Origin: Pseudomonas asturiensis
GTDB taxonomy: Bacteria; Pseudomonadota; Gammaproteobacteria; Pseudomonadales; Pseudomonadaceae
NCBI RefSeq assembly: GCF_900143095.1
Contig: NZ_FRDA01000018.1
Location: 1-64,000, forward strand
Length of the DNA stretch: 64,000 nt
Direction: 5' to 3'
A program made the translations under genes and the position numbers. The stretch's first letter is position 1. The number at the start of each line of letters is the position of its first letter. Of the stretch, positions 27,801 through 35,851 are shown piece after piece. A model generated the notes under the pieces. That model was given only the letters and a program-made list of their open reading frames with translations, was not told the origin of the DNA and ran no database searches.

Positions 27801-28271
27801 ATGCGAGTTCTGTTCATGTGTACGGCCAATAGTTGCCGGAGCATTCTTTCCGAAGCGATGTTCAACCATCTGGCACCGGCAGGTTTCGAAGCGGTGAGCT
27901 CCGGAAGTTTTCCCAAGGGGACGGTGCTGCCGCGCAGTCTGACAACCCTGGAGCGCGTAGGTATCCCGACAGAGGGATTGAGCAGCAAGGGCAATGACGC
28001 TTTCGAGGATTGCCCTCCGGATATCGTCATCACCGTCTGTGACAAGGCAGCGGGTGAGTCTTGCCCGGTCTGGTTTGGCCCGGCCATCAAGTCCCATTGG
28101 GGCCTTGCAGACCCCTCAGACGTCAAGGGAGATGAAGCGCAGGTCGATGCCGCCTTTACTGAAACCCTGACTCGTATCCAGCAACGCTGCCAGGCGTTTT
28201 TCAGTCTCCCTTTCGACAACTCCACACGCGATGAAATCAAGCGAGAGCTTGACCGTATCGGTACCCTTTAA
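27801..28271 (+). CDS. arsC: Arsenate reductase, low-molecular-weight phosphatase fold
   Basis: A 156-residue protein that reduces arsenate to arsenite. The P-loop CTANSCRS (C-x5-R) holds the nucleophile Cys7; redox cysteines follow in VITVCDKAAGESCPVW, as in thioredoxin- or glutathione-linked ArsC. AGGAG lies upstream of the ATG. In an intact operon the arsenite made is exported by ArsB, which is missing here, so the enzyme alone could be useless or harmful unless another pump exists. Confidence 0.95.
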   Translation: MRVLFMCTANSCRSILSEAMFNHLAPAGFEAVSSGSFPKGTVLPRSLTTLERVGIPTEGLSSKGNDAFEDCPPDIVITVCDKAAGESCPVWFGPAIKSHWGLADPSDVKGDEAQVDAAFTETLTRIQQRCQAFFSLPFDNSTRDEIKRELDRIGTL

Positions 28272-28283
28272 GCAGGAAGACAG

Positions 28284-28985
28284 ATGACAAACTCACTGCC
28301 CAATCTTGACTCTGGATTGTTCGACTCCAATCCAGTCACCACTGACTCGGGTGTCCATAAACCCCGTATTCTGCTTCTCTACGGATCAACCCGTGAGCGC
28401 TCTTTCAGCCGTCTCGTGGTGGAGGAAGCCGCTCGCCTACTGGAGCACTTTGGCGCTGACACCCGGATATTCAACCCTTCTGGCTTGCCCCTCCCGGACG
28501 ACGCGCCAGTTGACCATCCCAAGGTGCAGGAGCTTCGAGATTTGATGCAGTGGTCGGAAGGTCAGGTCTGGTGCTCCCCGGAACGCCATGGTGCGATGTC
28601 GGGCGTATTCAAGGCGCAGATCGACTGGATACCACTGGCGCTTGGCGCGGTTCGTCCCACTCAGGGCAAGACGCTCGCAGTGATGCAGGTCTGCGGTGGT
28701 TCTCAGTCGTTCAATGTGGTCAACCAGCTACGCGTGCTGGGCCGCTGGATGCGCATGTTCACCATCCCGAACCAGTCCTCGGTCCCCAAGGCCTACATGG
28801 AGTTCGACGATAACGACCGGATGAAGCCTTCACCCTATTACGACCGGATCGTCGATGTGATGGAGGAATTGATGAAGTTCACAGTCTTGCTGCGCGACCA
28901 GAAAGATCATCTGGTGGACCGCTACTCAGAACGCAAAGAGTCCGCCGAACAACTGTCTTCCCGAGTCGATCAGCGGTCGATTTAA
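28284..28985 (+). CDS. arsH: ArsH, NADPH-dependent FMN reductase / organoarsenical oxidase
   Basis: A 233-residue flavodoxin-like protein. The FMN-binding loop LYGSTRERSFSR and the SPERHGAMSGVFKAQIDW block are family hallmarks, and the length is usual. ArsH oxidises trivalent organoarsenicals and reduces FMN or quinones with NADPH. It follows arsC by 12 bases with a good AGGAAG site and is the last gene of the operon. Confidence 0.95.
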   Translation: MTNSLPNLDSGLFDSNPVTTDSGVHKPRILLLYGSTRERSFSRLVVEEAARLLEHFGADTRIFNPSGLPLPDDAPVDHPKVQELRDLMQWSEGQVWCSPERHGAMSGVFKAQIDWIPLALGAVRPTQGKTLAVMQVCGGSQSFNVVNQLRVLGRWMRMFTIPNQSSVPKAYMEFDDNDRMKPSPYYDRIVDVMEELMKFTVLLRDQKDHLVDRYSERKESAEQLSSRVDQRSI

Positions 28986-29022
28986 GGCCGTAACGTTCAA
29001 GGAAAGAGAGTCGCACCTCTGT

Positions 29023-30084
29023 TCATCTGCGATACGAAGGCGCACTCAACGGCAATGGCTGCGGGTTGGCGATGACCCAACAGACAGCCAGTTCACAGAG
29101 GCGATCGCTGTGTTCGGCAGGATCGGTGCCGTTTTTCAGTTCAGCCGCGAGCGTGCGGGCTTCGGCCAGTTCCAGATCACCTAAGGGCACGGCACTGCCG
29201 AAATGCCCTACAAGCGCATTCAGCATTTTTTTGAAATCGGCGTCCCAGTTGGCCGAGCCGTTGCCGTTGATCTCTCTAGAGAGGCGACCACTGATGCGGA
29301 TGACTTCACCCTGCACCGTCGTTGCGGCTCCAGAGGATGGCACCAGCAGTTCCCACAAGTGCTGATGCTGGGCAGGCCAGTCACCTGCCGCCACGACTAT
29401 CGCAGCCTGACCGTCGTGGAGGGTGCGGGCGGCAACTGGGGTGACATTGAAAAGGCGATAGAGCGTGGCAAGGCCAGCGTCGGTTGCCTCCAGGTAATCA
29501 GGGTTGAAGCCGGCCCGGCTGAATTCGAATCCACGGCCAATACGCTGCACCTCGGAACGCATGGCATCCTCGATTTGCGAACCTGCGTCCAACAGGATCT
29601 GAGCAATCTTCGCAGTGGCCGCAATGTCGGCGTTGGACGTTGTGATCAGTGCGAGGTGCAACAGGCTGTGCCCCTGCCGGGTTCTGATCTCTGTATTGGC
29701 GCCTCGGCGGATCAGGGCAGCGAGTGCATCGGCCTTGTGACTCTTGACCGCAGCGTGCAGCGGTGTCTCGTCCTGGTAATCCTGAGCCTCGATATCGGCC
29801 CCTAGATCCAGCAGCAAATCGACACCACCTTTCCAGCTCGAACTGCGATGGTGCAAGGCCGTTCGCTGATAGTGATCACGGGCATCAATGTCCGCGCCCC
29901 GCTCCACCAGCCAGCGAACCAGATCATCGGGGCAATTATAGAAACCCAGCGCGGTGCTTTTGCTGTAACCACCGGTGGCTTCGAGCTCGCACGCATCGAA
30001 CACTGCGATCAACTCGGCAAACGAAGCGCTGTCCAGCAGTTGACCGAAATCCTTCGGAAGTGTCTTTCTTTTACGCTTACCCAT
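29023..30084 (-). CDS. Ankyrin-repeat protein
   Basis: A 353-residue protein. Several ankyrin repeats are visible in the first half: LVRWLVERGADIDARDHY, LLLDLGADIEAQDYQDETPL, LIRRGANTEIRTRQGHSLLH and ILLDAGSQIEDA. The second half shows no domain that I recognise. The start is ambiguous; 30084 (MGKRKRKTLPKDFG) gives a basic N-terminus like related proteins, and ATGs at 30123-30093 are alternatives. No signal peptide is seen. It lies convergent with arsH in the accessory region. A protein-binding role is likely; the partner is unknown. Confidence 0.75.
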   Translation of the reverse strand: MGKRKRKTLPKDFGQLLDSASFAELIAVFDACELEATGGYSKSTALGFYNCPDDLVRWLVERGADIDARDHYQRTALHHRSSSWKGGVDLLLDLGADIEAQDYQDETPLHAAVKSHKADALAALIRRGANTEIRTRQGHSLLHLALITTSNADIAATAKIAQILLDAGSQIEDAMRSEVQRIGRGFEFSRAGFNPDYLEATDAGLATLYRLFNVTPVAARTLHDGQAAIVVAAGDWPAQHQHLWELLVPSSGAATTVQGEVIRISGRLSREINGNGSANWDADFKKMLNALVGHFGSAVPLGDLELAEARTLAAELKNGTDPAEHSDRLCELAVCWVIANPQPLPLSAPSYRR

Positions 30085-30389
30085 CGCGACGGCCATCATC
30101 CTGATCAAGAGTTTTTTCATCATAGAACCAATACGTTTTTGATAACAGCGACCTGAAAGGATGTGACTCACTGAACGAAGTATCGATGGTCTGTTTGATT
30201 TCTCGGACATCCGGCCTGCCATTGAGACTCAGGCTAGGCGACATGGACAGCTCACAACCAGTCATTTTCACACTAGAGGTCTGTTGTTCGATCCAGGTCA
30301 GTGGGAGGTCAATTGAATGGCAGCCTGATCAGGGGCATTATTCCCGGCCCGATCTGATCGACTTAGCATAAAAAGGAGCCTCACCGACA
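30085..30389. other. Intergenic stretch, divergent
   Basis: About 305 bases between the ankyrin gene and the next rightward gene. It should hold both promoters. A 64-codon minus-strand frame (30077-30271) overlaps the ankyrin start and lacks a ribosome site. Nothing else recognisable was seen except AAGGAG at about 30373 for the gene at 30390. Confidence 0.45.
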
Positions 30390-30845
30390 ATGATCGTCAG
30401 CAGAAAAATCAGCGACCCCATACGCGTTAATCCCGCTCGATACGAGCAGTGGGAATCATCCGACAAAGGTTTAATCCTTTGCTGGGAAACCAGGCGACAG
30501 CTCGCAAAACTCAACCACGACCTCGCAGCCCAAGCTATTGCTGGAGAGCTTCCTGTGCTGGGATGGAAAGGCGGGTCGGATCGTGCACTCAAGAAAAAAT
30601 CTAAATTTGGCTCTTTGAGGTACCTCGCTCAGTGGCAAGGACTCAGGGGCGATGATCTTCACGTTGATTTATCCGCCGAGCGTACGTTGAAATGTACGAA
30701 GACCGGCGTATCCGTTACGTTCACCAAGGACGCTACGAAATACCAGAATCAACGCGTTAACAATAAAGACAGCAAGGAAAGCAATCATGACCGACATTCA
30801 TCAGGAATTTCAGAAGAGTCGCTTTTTCCATCAGGAAAGGATTGA
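30390..30845 (+). CDS. Hypothetical protein preceding the BRCT gene
   Basis: A 151-residue basic, hydrophilic protein that I do not recognise. Visible features are WETRRQLAKLNHDLAAQA, a lysine-rich DRALKKKSKFGSL segment, RYLAQWQGLRGDDLHV and a polar tail. There is no signal peptide or membrane segment. AAGGAG lies 11 bases before the ATG. Its 3' end overlaps the start of the BRCT gene by 59 bases in another frame, so the last 20 or so residues are probably constrained by overlap and the two genes are co-expressed. Confidence 0.55.
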   Translation: MIVSRKISDPIRVNPARYEQWESSDKGLILCWETRRQLAKLNHDLAAQAIAGELPVLGWKGGSDRALKKKSKFGSLRYLAQWQGLRGDDLHVDLSAERTLKCTKTGVSVTFTKDATKYQNQRVNNKDSKESNHDRHSSGISEESLFPSGKD

Positions 30846-31419
30846 CCGAAAATCAGTCGAGGCGCTGATAGGCATCTCGGTGGGCCTGATGGCTGACAAT
30901 CAAATCAATCAGAGTGAGGCCCAGTTTCTCCAAAGCTGGATCGAAACCAATCTCACTCATTTGGATGATCCGGTTGTTAACCTTCTTTTCCGACGCCTCA
31001 ACGACATGTTGAGCGACGGCGTCCTCTCTGCGGACGAAGCAGAAGAACTCATGTCATTGCTCAGGCAGTTCACAGGCGTCTCACCTGCCAGCAAGGCTCC
31101 AGCGTTGCGCGTTTCTTCCCTTCCTCTTAATGATCCGCCCCCCATCATCGACTGGTCAGATCGTACCTTCATGCTGACCGGCACCATGGCCTACGGTCCG
31201 AGGAGATCCTGCGAGTCCTTGATCGTCGAGCGCGGCGGCTTGATCGGAGCCGGAGTGAGCAAGAAGGTGCATTACTTGATTGTTGGAAGCATCGGTAACG
31301 AACAATGGCTGCATAGCAGCTATGGCACGAAGATCAAACGTGCGGTGGAGCTACGGGAAAGTGGTATTCCTATAGCCATAGTGAGCGAGGACCATTGGCA
31401 GAAAGCTCTTTTTGGATAA
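30787..31419 (+). CDS. TerB-like / BRCT domain protein
   Basis: A 210-residue protein. Residues about 20-100 form a helical TerB-like domain (GLMADNQINQSEAQFLQSW, MLSDGVLSADEAEELM). Residues 120-205 are a BRCT domain of the NAD-dependent DNA ligase kind (RTFMLTGTMAYGPRRSCESL, then GGLIGAGVSKKVHYLIVG and KIKRAVELRESGIPIAIVSE). No ligase catalytic domain is present. BRCT domains bind DNA ends or phosphoproteins, so a DNA-damage or mobile-DNA role is plausible but not shown. The start has AAGGAAAG. It is coupled to the unknown gene upstream. Confidence 0.75.
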   Translation: MTDIHQEFQKSRFFHQERIDRKSVEALIGISVGLMADNQINQSEAQFLQSWIETNLTHLDDPVVNLLFRRLNDMLSDGVLSADEAEELMSLLRQFTGVSPASKAPALRVSSLPLNDPPPIIDWSDRTFMLTGTMAYGPRRSCESLIVERGGLIGAGVSKKVHYLIVGSIGNEQWLHSSYGTKIKRAVELRESGIPIAIVSEDHWQKALFG

Positions 31420-31445
31420 TCACCTTCAATAACATAAAGCAATAA

Positions 31446-31479
31446 AAAACGCCTTGGTCTTCAATACCGATCAAGGCGC
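31446..31479. terminator. Terminator-like hairpin after the BRCT gene
   Basis: CGCCTTG pairs with CAAGGCG around a 15-base loop. An A run precedes it and no T run follows, so it would terminate better on the minus strand; it may still stop or protect the BRCT transcript. Confidence 0.4.
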
Positions 31480-31586
31480 CTGCAACATTGATCAACGTAG
31501 AACTTCTTTGGCAACTGCAATTATCAAGGATGTCATTAACACCGTAAAACACCTACCACACCTCAGCAGGACCAACAGGAAAAAAC

Positions 31587-32384
31587 ATGTCTGAGAGATT
31601 AAAAAATTTCGCAAATATCATGACCAAGCCCAGGCTAAAAAAACTGGGTGTAGACCACCAGAAAGATATAAAAATCAGTCCAATACAAATCTTGATCCGT
31701 GGCGTCGTCGCTTTGCTTACGGCCTCATGGATCGGCTCGCTTGCCTTTTACCTATTCGTCATATTCATGCGAGAAAACAAGCTGTTCTCCTATGACTTCT
31801 TTAGAGAAGGCCTGTTTGGAATGTACACATTCTTTATTGCATCTTCCATCTTCATAATCCTTATGTCTTTACTATTTTACGGATTCCTCATACCGGCGAA
31901 ACTCGGACTTACTGAATTAAGAAGAGACCAAAAGAACACCATGCGATGGATCACATGGTTTGGTTTCTTAATATCGTGCGTGATGCATTCTATACTCTTC
32001 AGCGTCGCCGCAGAGGCCCAAAAGCTAAATATACTGTTATGGCTAATGGCTATAGCCATCACATTCTGTATGTTTTTCTGTAGCTTCGTGGGACATAACC
32101 TTAAGAAAAATATTCAAGACTGGCTTTCTCCAGTGATTTTTGTCGGGCTGACAGCCTTACTGCCTTTCGCCTACCAAGACGTAACGGCCGAAGTGGTAGC
32201 CATGGGCCTCAGAGACTTTAATGTTGGAGGAAATAAAAACATTCTGATATTTCAAGACGGTACAAAAGAGCCAATCAAAGGCAAACTGACGTTGCTGAGC
32301 CCTCGAAATGCCTATCTAAAAGACAGGAGTGGAAGATTGAAAATAATTCCAATTACTGACAAAACAACCCTGGAAATCTGGTGA
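31587..32384 (+). CDS. Multi-pass membrane protein of unknown function
   Basis: A 265-residue protein with about five hydrophobic segments (near 32-60, 74-100, 118-140, 145-166 and 176-192) after a basic N-terminus. It ends in a soluble domain of about 70 residues (DFNVGGNKNILIFQDGTK to the end) rich in beta-type residues. AGGAAAA precedes the ATG. The gene is visibly richer in A and T than its neighbours, suggesting transfer. It is convergent with the Rhs gene. No family is recognised; an immunity or membrane-stress role is only a thought from context. Confidence 0.6.
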   Translation: MSERLKNFANIMTKPRLKKLGVDHQKDIKISPIQILIRGVVALLTASWIGSLAFYLFVIFMRENKLFSYDFFREGLFGMYTFFIASSIFIILMSLLFYGFLIPAKLGLTELRRDQKNTMRWITWFGFLISCVMHSILFSVAAEAQKLNILLWLMAIAITFCMFFCSFVGHNLKKNIQDWLSPVIFVGLTALLPFAYQDVTAEVVAMGLRDFNVGGNKNILIFQDGTKEPIKGKLTLLSPRNAYLKDRSGRLKIIPITDKTTLEIW

Positions 32385-32541
32385 GCCCGCCATACCCATT
32401 ATCTCGACATCATCGACAGTACATCCACATTACCGCCGATGATTGCAAACATTCCTCCCTACCTGGCTCCTCTAGCTATCCGTGAACAGCCCAGCCATGC
32501 TTACACATCCCGTACAGCCACCTCCTGGCTCACGTTGCCAT

Positions 32542-33612
32542 TTAAACTGGCCGGGGCATAATGGGCTGCCAGTTTGAGCTATTACTTCTAATACCATACG
32601 CCCCACCCATTAAAGACTCGCTTGCAGCTCTGCCAGCCTGTCTTCGCTCTTGTGCGATTCTGGATTGCAAAATCTCAAATTTTGATAAAGACCTGCTGCT
32701 GTCCTGAGCAGCGAATGTTGAAAAATCCTGGGCTGGATTCCGCCCGACCGCCTCTCGCCTCAATGCCTTACGTTTTTCACTTAGCATTTGTTTTGCAGAT
32801 TTCGCATAGCGGCGGTGGTGGGTAAGCAGTTCCTGTGTCGAGCCTTCCAGAACGTGACGCTCACGCGGTGTAACCGCCAGAAGGTCCTCAGGCAGCGCCT
32901 TGAGCGGCGGCGAATCGTCAACATGGGCAATGAGCCGCTCAGGATTTCTTCCGGCTTTAACAAGGGCAGGCGCTTTTCGCGTCAATCTTGGAGCCAGAGC
33001 AGCCGAGCGCGGCGAGCGACCAATCAAGCGCAAAAACCTGGACGCAGCGTTCAAAACGATTGAAGAAAAGATATGTCCGTCCGGGTCTATGCGATTAACC
33101 GGATCCGCCCCACAGTACACGTAAGCATTAAGAGCGCCTTCATCAAACGGGCTGAGACTATCCGGATTATTGAATCGCATCAGAACGGGGTTGAATGCTC
33201 GGTAACCGTTCCCCAACAAATAGTGGCCGGTCACAGCATCAGGACGCTCCCCAGCAAAGCGTAGCAGGCCACCTTGATTGATCGATGAGTCATGGTGTCC
33301 ATAAGGCGTGTAGCTAAAAACAGCTGAGCGAAGCTCGAGCTGAGTATGCAATACAGAGTTTTGCCCATCAGTCGTCGTTAACAGATGAGCGATTTGGGTA
33401 CTTCCCTGATCGCGGGAGCGCTCCGCCAGCAGAACGTCTTCGTAACGAACCACCGTACGAAGACGTTCTGAACCAACTTCGTTTACCAAGCGATTTTCAA
33501 GGTAAAACCTCTGACAAATGTTGCCCGATTCGATGCTACTGATCAGTCTGTCGAGCGCGTCATAACGGTACGCACATAACACCGTTTCTGGATCATCAGT
33601 TTTGAATTTCAT
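32542..33612 (-). CDS. Short Rhs-core protein with variable C-terminus
   Basis: A 356-residue protein. The first 180 residues or so are Rhs/YD-type repeats ending in the core signature (LLRFAGERPD, GYRAFNPVLMRFNNPDSLSP, then a YVYCGADPVNRIDPDGH stretch). The remaining 175 residues after the core form a unique basic tail, as in polymorphic toxins and in the short stand-alone Rhs proteins frequent in Pseudomonas. It lacks the long shell of full Rhs proteins, a PAAR domain or a signal peptide. The start at 33612 is chosen because it begins the repeat region. No same-strand immunity gene follows. Confidence 0.75.
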   Translation of the reverse strand: MKFKTDDPETVLCAYRYDALDRLISSIESGNICQRFYLENRLVNEVGSERLRTVVRYEDVLLAERSRDQGSTQIAHLLTTTDGQNSVLHTQLELRSAVFSYTPYGHHDSSINQGGLLRFAGERPDAVTGHYLLGNGYRAFNPVLMRFNNPDSLSPFDEGALNAYVYCGADPVNRIDPDGHIFSSIVLNAASRFLRLIGRSPRSAALAPRLTRKAPALVKAGRNPERLIAHVDDSPPLKALPEDLLAVTPRERHVLEGSTQELLTHHRRYAKSAKQMLSEKRKALRREAVGRNPAQDFSTFAAQDSSRSLSKFEILQSRIAQERRQAGRAASESLMGGAYGIRSNSSNWQPIMPRPV

Positions 33613-33757
33613 ATCGCCCTGCCCGCCTGAACGCCAACAAAAAATCATCATTGCCTGACCGACAGTCTTTGCACACTGGCACATCTTATAGGGGCATTAA
33701 CGAGGCTATGAGCGATAACATCAAGCGAATCGCTGGGCGCGATATCAGACGCGACTA

Positions 33758-33777
33758 CAAGGACTGCGAAGTCCTTG
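33758..33777. repeat. Perfect 8-base hairpin
   Basis: CAAGGACT and AGTCCTTG flank the tetraloop GCGA in the gap between the UmuD-like and Rhs genes. There is no T run, so its role is unknown. Confidence 0.4.
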
Positions 33778-33830
33778 CGACTTATGACGATTCAAAACAC
33801 CTGCCCCAGGCACGGCAGGTATCCAGGCAC

Positions 33831-34241
33831 TCAAAAACGCTTAACACTCTGCGTCACCACCCCCAAAATAATCAGGTCATCATTATCCGTCACATGCAGC
33901 GACGGGTAATCCTTGTGGCTGGACTCGAGAATCACAACGTTCCCGCGCATGTGCAAACGCCTGCACACCTGAGTCTTGTTGAGCGAAGCGACGACGATGT
34001 CACCGTGCTCGGCGTAGCGCCCCTTATCGACAATCAGCATGTCGTCCTTACTGACGTGTTCGCCCTGCATGCTGTCGTCCTGGATCGCCGCAATGAAGAA
34101 GTGCGGCTCACGCACTCCGCAGAGCTCGGCCATCGAGACATGCTTTTCGATCACGGGCGATTGCGAGCCGATGGACGACATGGAGATCATGGGAAGCTTG
34201 ATGCCCCCTGCGGACAAGGGGCCAAGGAATGTGACACTCAT
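33831..34241 (-). CDS. Orphan UmuD/RulA-like S24 protein
   Basis: A 136-residue protein of the LexA/UmuD S24 family. The serine nucleophile is kept (QDDSMQGEHVSKDDMLIVD). At the expected cleavage point (A-G or C-G in the family) it has SSIGSQSP, that is Ile-Gly. The general-base lysine region (TVKKL in UmuD) reads QVCRRL, so the lysine seems replaced by arginine. Self-cleavage may be lost. AAGG lies before the start at 34241. A perfect LexA box lies 23 bases upstream. No umuC or rulB follows; the next gene is the Rhs gene. Confidence 0.85.
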   Translation of the reverse strand: MSVTFLGPLSAGGIKLPMISMSSIGSQSPVIEKHVSMAELCGVREPHFFIAAIQDDSMQGEHVSKDDMLIVDKGRYAEHGDIVVASLNKTQVCRRLHMRGNVVILESSHKDYPSLHVTDNDDLIILGVVTQSVKRF

Positions 34242-34264
34242 GATGCAAGCCTTTTTGTGATTAA

Positions 34265-34280
34265 CTGTATGCATATACAG
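34265..34280. promoter_or_regulatory. LexA (SOS) box
   Basis: CTGTATGCATATACAG matches the LexA operator CTGT-N8-ACAG with full symmetry in the outer arms. It lies just upstream of the UmuD-like gene and predicts induction by DNA damage. Confidence 0.9.
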
Positions 34281-34338
34281 TTAATCGCGCATCAGGCTCG
34301 AGGTCAACCGGGAACGTCAGAAATGTGGACAGATGGTG

Positions 34339-35580
34339 TCAGGGTCTGGACCCCGAAAGCTGCTGGATCAGCGCCACCGTCAGGTAAAGCCTGGGCGCAA
34401 TGCTCGACAGTTCAATGTACTCATCATCGGCGTGCAAACCGGCTCCGACGACCCCCATCGTCTCAAGCACCGCCGGCTTGGCGCTGCCTGGCACGTACGC
34501 ATAGCCTGCGTCGGTGCCGAAGCGCATGGCGATCGGTTCGATGTTGCGGCCAATCTTTCCATAAAGCGCCTGGGCGGTTTTTGCCAGTTGCTCGGAACCA
34601 GGATTCTTCGCCAACGGCGGGCGACCTTTTTCCAGGCGCACTGTCACTTCGGTGCCATCAATGAGCTTCTTCTGCACGATACGCTGAGCGTCGGCCAGTA
34701 CGCGGTCGCTCTCGCTCAGGTCGGAGTAACGCATGTCGGCTTCGGCCGAGGCGCTGGACGGGATGATGTTGCGTTTCTCACCCCCTTTGATCAACGTCCA
34801 GTTGACCGTTGTGCCTTTGGCTGGATCGCCGAGATCCTTGAGTTGCAGCATCTGGTGTGCCAATTCGATTGCAGCATTGCGCCCGGCTTCCGGCGCGGAG
34901 CCTGCGTGTGAAGACTTGCCTTTCACATCCAGCAGCACACCGTTGATGCCGTTGGTTGCGACTGTGACGGCGTCCTTGTCCGGTGGTTCGTAGGAAAATA
35001 CGTAGTCGTGCTCACGGGCGAGCTCAGCGATGACTTTTTTCGAACCGCTGGAGCCGGTTTCTTCATCCGGGTTGAATAGCACGGTAAGCGTGCCGAAATC
35101 CTTGAAGCCTTGGTCCTGAAGCAATTTCAGCGAGTGCAGGATCATCGCCACACCACCTTTGGCATCGGCAACGCCTGGGCCGTAAGCGCGCTCGCTGTCC
35201 TGCTTGAACGGACGTTTCTCGGCAGTGCCCGGGCCGAAGACGGTGTCGTAATGGACCATCAGCAGAAAGGATCGCGTGCCACTGCCCTTCAGCGTGCCGA
35301 CAATGTTGTCACCGGCGGAGGGCGACGCAGGCGTGGTGGTGACTTCAGCTCCCAACGCTTTCAGGCGTTCGACCAACAGCGCGCTGACGGTTTTCAAGCC
35401 AGGCGCCTGACCTGTACCGGTGTCGACATCCACCAGTTCCTTGACGGTCGCGAGGTAGGCTTTTTGCTCGGCTTCGGCTTTTTTCAGTAACTGCTCGGGC
35501 GGCAAATCCGACGCGAAAGCGCCGAAAGACAGGATGGAAAAGGCGATGACACTCGCAATCGATGTACGTCGGAATTGCAT
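34339..35580 (-). CDS. Secreted M20 peptidase, glutamate carboxypeptidase type
   Basis: A 413-residue zinc peptidase with an N-terminal signal peptide (IAFSILSFGAFA-SD). M20 metal ligands are seen: histidine in LLMVHYDTVFG, aspartate in GPGVADAKGG, the glutamates of FNPDEETGS, and a dimerisation insert following. It resembles carboxypeptidase G2, which removes C-terminal glutamate from folates and peptides; the natural substrate here is unknown. GAGGGAA precedes the ATG. It is divergent from the TonB receptor gene, sharing a gap of about 270 bases. Confidence 0.9.
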   Translation of the reverse strand: MQFRRTSIASVIAFSILSFGAFASDLPPEQLLKKAEAEQKAYLATVKELVDVDTGTGQAPGLKTVSALLVERLKALGAEVTTTPASPSAGDNIVGTLKGSGTRSFLLMVHYDTVFGPGTAEKRPFKQDSERAYGPGVADAKGGVAMILHSLKLLQDQGFKDFGTLTVLFNPDEETGSSGSKKVIAELAREHDYVFSYEPPDKDAVTVATNGINGVLLDVKGKSSHAGSAPEAGRNAAIELAHQMLQLKDLGDPAKGTTVNWTLIKGGEKRNIIPSSASAEADMRYSDLSESDRVLADAQRIVQKKLIDGTEVTVRLEKGRPPLAKNPGSEQLAKTAQALYGKIGRNIEPIAMRFGTDAGYAYVPGSAKPAVLETMGVVGAGLHADDEYIELSSIAPRLYLTVALIQQLSGSRP

Positions 35581-35705
35581 GCTGGTTCCCTCAGATCATT
35601 GCGGCTTGAGGCCACATCTTCACGCAACCGGCCCCACAACACCACTCCCGGACGCCTGCGCGACGGCCACAGGCTTCAAATGCAAATATGTATATAAATG
35701 TAACT

Positions 35706-35724
35706 GAGAGTAATTAGCATTTAG
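35706..35724 (+). promoter_or_regulatory. Candidate Fur box of the TonB receptor
   Basis: GAGAGTAATTAGCATTTAG matches 11 of 19 positions of the Fur consensus and lies in an AT-rich patch about 130 bases before the receptor gene. The match is moderate. Confidence 0.4.
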
Positions 35725-35851
35725 TTAATTGTGAAAAAATTGTTAGGATCCTGCGACCAGTCCACCGGCTGATCACAAACCTCTGGCGCCCCGTTGCTCA
35801 CGTATTTCGCCATTTTCCAAAGGCTCAGGCCCACCGTAGGAACCTCCCATA

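Noticed and set aside
30077..30271. 64-codon minus-strand frame upstream of the ankyrin gene
   Set aside because: It lacks a ribosome site and overlaps the ankyrin start in another frame.
33685..33830. A umuC/rulB gene after the UmuD-like gene
   Set aside because: Neither strand shows a Y-family polymerase start or motifs; the next gene is the Rhs gene.
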